Positions 33,280-37,063 of a stretch of DNA of 37,063 nt are shown here, one piece after another. The translations under genes and the position numbers were made by a program. The notes under the pieces were generated by a model, which saw only the letters and a program-made list of their open reading frames with translations, was not told where the DNA came from and did not search any database. The DNA is from Prolixibacteraceae bacterium. GTDB lineage: Bacteria; Bacteroidota; Bacteroidia; Bacteroidales; Prolixibacteraceae. The stretch is from positions 1 through 37,063 of the forward strand of contig JAIOZY010000050.1 of assembly GCA_021740385.1 (NCBI GenBank). Direction: 5' to 3'. Every line of letters begins with the position of its first letter. Position 1 is the first letter of the stretch.

Positions 33280-33986
33280 TGGAACTGGACGATTTAAAGC
33301 AAACATGGGACAAGCTCTCATCCGACAGCGAAAAAAAGCTCCAGGTGGGGGAAAAGGATATAAAAAAACTGCTTAAAAAGCGCACGCTCGACATCTCGGA
33401 AAAAATAGGGCGCAACATCCGTGTGGGCATCGGCATTATTTTTGGCTGGGTATGCCTGGGTTTTGGCATTAATTTCATTTTATCGCCTGTTCTTGAGGGG
33501 TTTCTCAACAAACCTTATATCACCGAAGAACTGATGTTCTGGACATTCATTGTTGAAGTTTTTAACTACCTGCTCATTTTCATTGCCATTATCCTTTTTT
33601 GGGTCAGGTACAACAAACTCGAAAAAAACACCGTTGACATAAACCTGAAAAGCCGGCTGCAACGCCTGATCAAAATACTCAACTCGTACAAAACAATGTT
33701 TTACGTTGTGCTTGTAATTGTATTGCTCTATGTCATCGCCTCGTTTAGTTCGGGCTTTGTATTAAGTTACACCTATGAGCTGAAACAGGCCGGCATCGCC
33801 CCCGAAAACATCAACTTTATTCAATGGCTGGTTGTGGCCGTTACATTTTTGCTTGTCCTGGGCGTTATACTTGGCATTTATTACCTGCTTTTTAACCTTT
33901 TCTTCAAACGCCTTTACGGACGGTATCTCAAACAATTGAAGGCAACACTCAGGGAACTGAACGAAACGGTTGCCGAAACGTCGTAA
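33279..33986 (+). CDS. four-helix membrane protein coupled to the sigma factor (possible anti-sigma factor)
   Basis: 235 residues. The cytoplasmic N-terminus MELDDLKQTWDKLSSDSEKK is followed by a basic helix and four predicted transmembrane helices (IRVGIGIIFGWVCLGFGINF, FWTFIVEVFNYLLIFIAIIL, MFYVVLVIVLLYVIASF, WLVVAVTFLLVLGVILGIY). A cytoplasmic C-terminal helix contains RYLKQLKATLRELNE. Neither a zinc-binding anti-sigma domain nor a known family is visible, but short membrane proteins with an 'EL-DLK-x-x-W' N-terminus often follow ECF sigma genes in Bacteroidota. A regulatory role as anti-sigma factor is inferred from the 1-base overlap only. Confidence 0.75.
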   Translation: MELDDLKQTWDKLSSDSEKKLQVGEKDIKKLLKKRTLDISEKIGRNIRVGIGIIFGWVCLGFGINFILSPVLEGFLNKPYITEELMFWTFIVEVFNYLLIFIAIILFWVRYNKLEKNTVDINLKSRLQRLIKILNSYKTMFYVVLVIVLLYVIASFSSGFVLSYTYELKQAGIAPENINFIQWLVVAVTFLLVLGVILGIYYLLFNLFFKRLYGRYLKQLKATLRELNETVAETS

Positions 33987-34007
33987 AAAAACAATACCCT
34001 TTCCCTT

Positions 34008-34038
34008 TTTGAATCGACGGTAAAAAGTATTTACTTTG
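34008..34038 (+). promoter_or_regulatory. promoter of the TPP riboswitch / thiamin receptor transcript
   Basis: TTTG (34008-34011), 19 bp, then TTACTTTG (34031-34038), close to TTTG-N19-TAnnTTTG with deviations in the first half of the -7 box. The start would fall around 34045, immediately before the riboswitch. Confidence 0.45.
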
Positions 34039-34048
34039 TACCGATATT

Positions 34049-34183
34049 TCACACAATGGGGTGCCCAATCCCGATTTACATCGGGAAAATCCCATCCCGA
34101 AAATTCGGGATAGGATTTATTTAAGGGCTGAGATCAAACCCTCTGAACCTGATACGGTTAGTACCGGCGAAGGAAAGGTGTTA
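34049..34183 (+). promoter_or_regulatory. TPP (thi-box) riboswitch with a hairpin-filled P3 arm
   Basis: Conserved elements in order: GGGGTGCC (34058-34065), GGGCTGAGA (34125-34133), then CTCTGAACCTGATACGGTTA (34141-34160), and TACCGGCGAAGGAAA near 34162-34177. P1 can form between ACAC (about 34050-34053) and GTGT (34178-34181). Between the first two blocks the P3 arm is enlarged by about 60 bases that form two hairpins (34069-34086 and 34087-34118). It senses thiamin pyrophosphate and controls the TonB receptor gene that follows; OFF when TPP is abundant is expected. Confidence 0.92.
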
Positions 34184-34209
34184 ACAGGATGTTCAAATCC
34201 TGCCTCATT

Positions 34210-34235
34210 GGTTAATCGTTAACCAAATTTTTTAT
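34210..34235 (+). terminator. expression-platform terminator of the TPP riboswitch
   Basis: GGTTAA (34210-34215), loop TCG, TTAACC (34219-34224), then AAATTTTTTATT directly before the start codon at 34240. A second small hairpin CAGGAT/ATCCTG (about 34185-34202) could act as antiterminator partner. Whether control is by termination or by occluding initiation cannot be decided from sequence. Confidence 0.55.
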
Positions 34236-34239
34236 TAAA

Positions 34240-36606
34240 ATGAAAACGTTATTTCTTTTGATGATCCTCTTCTCAGGATCGGCCATTTTGGCCCAGTCAA
34301 CCATTCGTGGTAAAATTACCAATGTTCAAAACGAACCGTTGCCCGGTGCAAGCGTTGTTATTGACGGAACCACGCAAGGCACAGTAGCCGATAACAACGG
34401 TGAATTTCTGCTGCAAAACCCCGAAGATGAAAATGTATTGCTAAAGGTTTCTTTTATTGGCTACAAACCCTACAAAGAGGAAATCGGGCCCGGGGCAGAT
34501 TCATACCTCAACATTGTTTTACAGGAAACCGATGTTATAACCGAGGAAGTTTTTGTTTATGCCACCCGCGCGGGTTCGAACACCCCGGTTACCTCAACCA
34601 CGGTAGGACAGGAAGAAATTGAAGAAAAAAACCTGGGGCAGGATATCCCGTACCTGCTGAACACCACCCCGTCGTTTGTATCAACATCCGATGCCGGTGC
34701 CGGTATCGGTTACACCGGGTTTCGTGTAAGGGGCACCGATGCCAACCGCATTAACGTAACCGTAAACGGCATACCAATAAACGATGCCGAATCGCACGGT
34801 GTGTTCTGGGTAAACATGCCCGATTTCAGTTCGTCAATCGAGAACATACAGGTGCAACGGGGCGTGGGCACATCAACCCAGGGGGCTGCCGCTTTTGGCG
34901 CTACCATTAACATGCAAACCAATACCCTGCGTAAAAAGCCCTACTTTGAATACAACGGGGCAGCCGGCTCGTTCAACACCCTGAAAAATACCGTGCAGGT
35001 AGGATCCGGCCTCATCAACGGCCACTTCAGTTTCGATGCCCGCCTTTCTAAAATCAACACTGATGGTTTTATCGACCGTGCTTTCAGCAACCTGAAATCG
35101 TTTTATGTTTCCGGAGGCTACTATTCAGAAAAAACCCTGCTGAAACTGAATATTTTTTCAGGAAAAGAAAAAACCTACCAGGCGTGGGGTGGAATCGATT
35201 CGGAAACCCTGGCATCTGGAAATCGCACCTTTAACCCATATACCTACGAAAACGAAACCGACAACTACCAGCAGGATCATTACCAGTTGCTTTTCAACCA
35301 TAAATTTTCCGAGACCATAAACATGAACGCGGCACTGCACTACACCAAGGGCAAAGGGTATTATGAACAATTCAAGGAAGGCGAAGACTTTGCCGATTAC
35401 AGGCTTGATGATATAATTGTTGGCACCGACACCATTACCTCAACCGACCTGATACGCCAAAAATGGCTCGACAACGATTTCTTCGGGGGCACTTTTTCGG
35501 TCAACCGCGTTACCCAAAAATCGGAATTCACCATGGGTGCCGGTTGGAACAAATACATAGGCGACCACTTTGGCAACATAATCTGGGCACAATTTGCCGA
35601 TAATATGGAAAAAGATTACGAATGGTACAACAATAAAGGTGTCAAAACCGACTTTAACGTGTACGCCAAAATGAATTATGCCCTTACCGGAAATTTGAAT
35701 ATTTATGCCGATATCCAATACCGGAACATCCTTTATTCCATTGATGGCATTGACGATGACCTGCGCGACCTTACCATGAGCAAGCCCTACGACTTTATCA
35801 ACCCGAAAATGGGCTTGCTTTACAAACCAACCGATCGCTCAAAAGCATATATCTCGTGGGCCGTGGGGCACCGCGAGCCCAACCGCAGTAACTTTACCGA
35901 TGCCGACCCAAACGGTAAACAACCCACGTTCGAAACCCTGAACGATTTTGAAGCCGGGTACAGTTTCCAGTCGAAATATTTTTCGGCCGGGGCCAACCTC
36001 TACCTTATGCTCTACAAAGACCAGCTGATCCTTACCGGCGAAATAAACGACGTGGGCTCGGCAATTATGGTGAATGTTGATGATAGTTACCGTGCCGGGA
36101 TTGAACTCACGGCAGGCGTGAAAATCCTTTCCAACCTAACCTGGGATGTGAATGCCACGTTCAGCCAAAATAAAATTATGAACTTTACCGAATACGTTGA
36201 TAACTGGGACACCGGGGGACAGGAAGCCTTTGAACACGGCACAACCGACATTGCTTTTTCGCCTAACATTTTGGCCAATAGCATGATCAATTATGAGCTG
36301 TTTAAAAACCTGAAATTCGGATTGGTTTCACAATATGTTGGCCGGCAGTACATCGACAACTCATCGAACCCCGACCGGGTGCTGGATGCCTATTTCGTAA
36401 ACAATTTAAATATCAGCTATACAGTATTCACCAAAGCGGTAAAAGAAATTGAATTCAGGTTGATGGTCAACAACCTTTTCAACGAAGAATACGAAACCAA
36501 TGCCTGGGTATATTCATACATATATGGAGGCGAACGCTACAAGATGGACGGCTATTTCCCGCAGGCCGGGATTAACTTTTTGGCCGGGGTAAGTTTGAGG
36601 TTTTGA
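34240..36606 (+). CDS. TonB-dependent receptor under TPP control, predicted thiamin transporter
   Basis: 788 residues. Signal peptide about 1-18 (MILFSGSAILAQ). Carboxypeptidase-D-like domain at about 20-100 (STIRGKITNVQNEPLPGASV, TQGTVADNNGEF, FIGYKPYKEEI). Plug about 105-225 with PVTSTTVGQEEIEEKNLGQD, RVRGTDANRINVTVNGIPIN and VQRGVGTSTQGAAAFGATIN. The long barrel ends in FLAGVSLRF. Control by a thi-box riboswitch in its leader matches the outer-membrane thiamin receptor of Bacteroidota (the omr1-type gene, which in Bacteroides accompanies pnuT and thiamin pyrophosphokinase). Those partner genes are not within the 457 bp that remain in the window. Substrate specificity is therefore inferred from the riboswitch, not from the barrel. 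Confidence 0.92.
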   Translation: MKTLFLLMILFSGSAILAQSTIRGKITNVQNEPLPGASVVIDGTTQGTVADNNGEFLLQNPEDENVLLKVSFIGYKPYKEEIGPGADSYLNIVLQETDVITEEVFVYATRAGSNTPVTSTTVGQEEIEEKNLGQDIPYLLNTTPSFVSTSDAGAGIGYTGFRVRGTDANRINVTVNGIPINDAESHGVFWVNMPDFSSSIENIQVQRGVGTSTQGAAAFGATINMQTNTLRKKPYFEYNGAAGSFNTLKNTVQVGSGLINGHFSFDARLSKINTDGFIDRAFSNLKSFYVSGGYYSEKTLLKLNIFSGKEKTYQAWGGIDSETLASGNRTFNPYTYENETDNYQQDHYQLLFNHKFSETINMNAALHYTKGKGYYEQFKEGEDFADYRLDDIIVGTDTITSTDLIRQKWLDNDFFGGTFSVNRVTQKSEFTMGAGWNKYIGDHFGNIIWAQFADNMEKDYEWYNNKGVKTDFNVYAKMNYALTGNLNIYADIQYRNILYSIDGIDDDLRDLTMSKPYDFINPKMGLLYKPTDRSKAYISWAVGHREPNRSNFTDADPNGKQPTFETLNDFEAGYSFQSKYFSAGANLYLMLYKDQLILTGEINDVGSAIMVNVDDSYRAGIELTAGVKILSNLTWDVNATFSQNKIMNFTEYVDNWDTGGQEAFEHGTTDIAFSPNILANSMINYELFKNLKFGLVSQYVGRQYIDNSSNPDRVLDAYFVNNLNISYTVFTKAVKEIEFRLMVNNLFNEEYETNAWVYSYIYGGERYKMDGYFPQAGINFLAGVSLRF

Positions 36607-37063
36607 TTTAATTATTTGGTGTCATTCCGAAGGCTGACTTAAAAAATTGAGCATAATGTGAGGTTAAAGGGAGCCTGAAAGGCTCAAATATTCTAGCCCA
36701 GGGCAATCCGCCGGCTGGCGGAGTCGCCCTGGGTTTGAAGTATACGAGATAAATCCGGCCATGGTAGCTACTTTAAAAAAGGGCAATGTTGTATGGCCGG
36801 AAAGGCAGAATTTTGGAAAAAGTAAAAATGCATACTTACCTTAAATACAGGTTTTCACAACGGGCTACTATTCCGTTCGATACAAGGTTCTGCCCCCCGC
36901 TACCGCACCCCCGATAATTCGGGGGCATCGTGTGGTTTAGCCAGAGGCTAAGAAAAAGTAATAGTACAAATTAATTGATGCTTTAACTACAAACCACGCG
37001 AAAGATTGACTACGTCGATTTTCAATTCGCGCGGCAGCGGTGTTGCATATTGTTTTATTCACC
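36607..37063. other. gene-free 3' end of window with structured repeat-like DNA
   Basis: No open frame of convincing length. It contains the hairpin series at 36671-36951 (see next entry) and a last inverted repeat near the end (CGCGAA around 36998-37003 with TTCGCG around 37026-37031). No promoter, RNA gene or insertion sequence end could be assigned. Confidence 0.6.
36671..36951. repeat. cluster of five hairpins, probably a dispersed repeat element
   Basis: In order: GAGCCT/AGGCTC (36671-36685), a long hairpin CCCAGGGC..TCCGCC/GGCGGA..GCCCTGGG (36697-36733), CCGGCCAT/ATGGCCGG (36755-36762 with 36793-36800), CCCCCGA/TCGGGGG (36908-36925) and TTAGCC/GGCTAA (36937-36951). None is followed by a good T run. 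Arrangements of this kind, with the phrases GCCTGAAAGGC, GCCCAGGGC and GGTTTAGCCAGAGGCTAAG, resemble repeats I recall from many Bacteroidota genomes; the recollection needs checking by search. Confidence 0.55.

Noticed and set aside
36668-36844. 58-codon stop-free frame in the 3' hairpin region
   Set aside because: No start codon before its middle, and the frame is expected by chance at this length; treated as part of a repeat rather than a gene.
1-37063. CRISPR array, phage genes or restriction/defence system
   Set aside because: No regularly spaced direct repeats and no cas, phage or defence genes were seen; the only tandem or direct repeats are those listed.

Overview
The window is a chromosomal segment of a Bacteroidota bacterium, most likely of the Marinilabiliales/Bacteroidales side (Prolixibacteraceae-like). 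This rests on the type IX secretion genes (gldJ, porU, porV), two TonB-dependent receptors with carboxypeptidase-D-like N-terminal domains, a DUF4249 lipoprotein, promoters of the Bacteroidota type (TTTG, about 19 bp, TAnnTTTG), and weak Shine-Dalgarno sequences. The genus placement is inference.

Region by region: (1) 1-1379 is the 3' end of an IS630-type transposase fused directly to a von Willebrand A (YfbK-like) gene that has lost its 5' part. (2) 1505-5018 holds a secreted metallo-beta-lactamase-fold protein with a destroyed metal site, NADP-type glutamate dehydrogenase, and a secreted protein with a C-terminal sorting-signal-like tail. (3) 5136-10164, all on the minus strand, is a lipoprotein gene followed by a DUF4249 lipoprotein / small lipoprotein / TonB-dependent receptor operon. 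(4) 10165-11532 is a small nested locus: an intact tRNA-Val(TAC) with a consensus promoter, its terminator, a GIY-YIG endonuclease gene, and then a second partial copy of the tRNA 3' part with a second copy of the terminator. The last codons of the nuclease are tRNA sequence. (5) 11776-17502 is a peptidoglycan-sugar salvage locus: a NagZ-like GH3 / serine-hydrolase fusion divergent from NamZ (DUF1343) and a sodium:solute symporter. (6) 17819-22229 holds a beta-helix lipoprotein, a secreted endonuclease/phosphatase-like protein, the CCA-adding enzyme and thioredoxin. (7) 22274-30591 is murF and gldJ on the minus strand, divergent from porU-porV-ispF. GldJ, the sortase PorU and the shuttle PorV are parts of gliding/type IX secretion. 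(8) 30583-33986 holds a membrane-anchored EEP protein, an RluB-type pseudouridine synthase, and an ECF sigma factor translationally coupled to a four-helix membrane protein. (9) 34008-36606 is a TPP riboswitch in front of a TonB-dependent receptor, predicted to import thiamin. (10) 36607-37063 is gene-free, hairpin-rich repeat-like DNA.

Most genes are ordinary housekeeping or envelope functions. The unusual items are the tRNA/GIY-YIG nested duplication, the inactive metallo-hydrolase with a tandem 21-bp-period site upstream, a set of four 18-nt palindromes of identical 7-4-7 architecture (two inside the riboswitch), and the structured 3' repeat region. I see no CRISPR array, phage or defence island.
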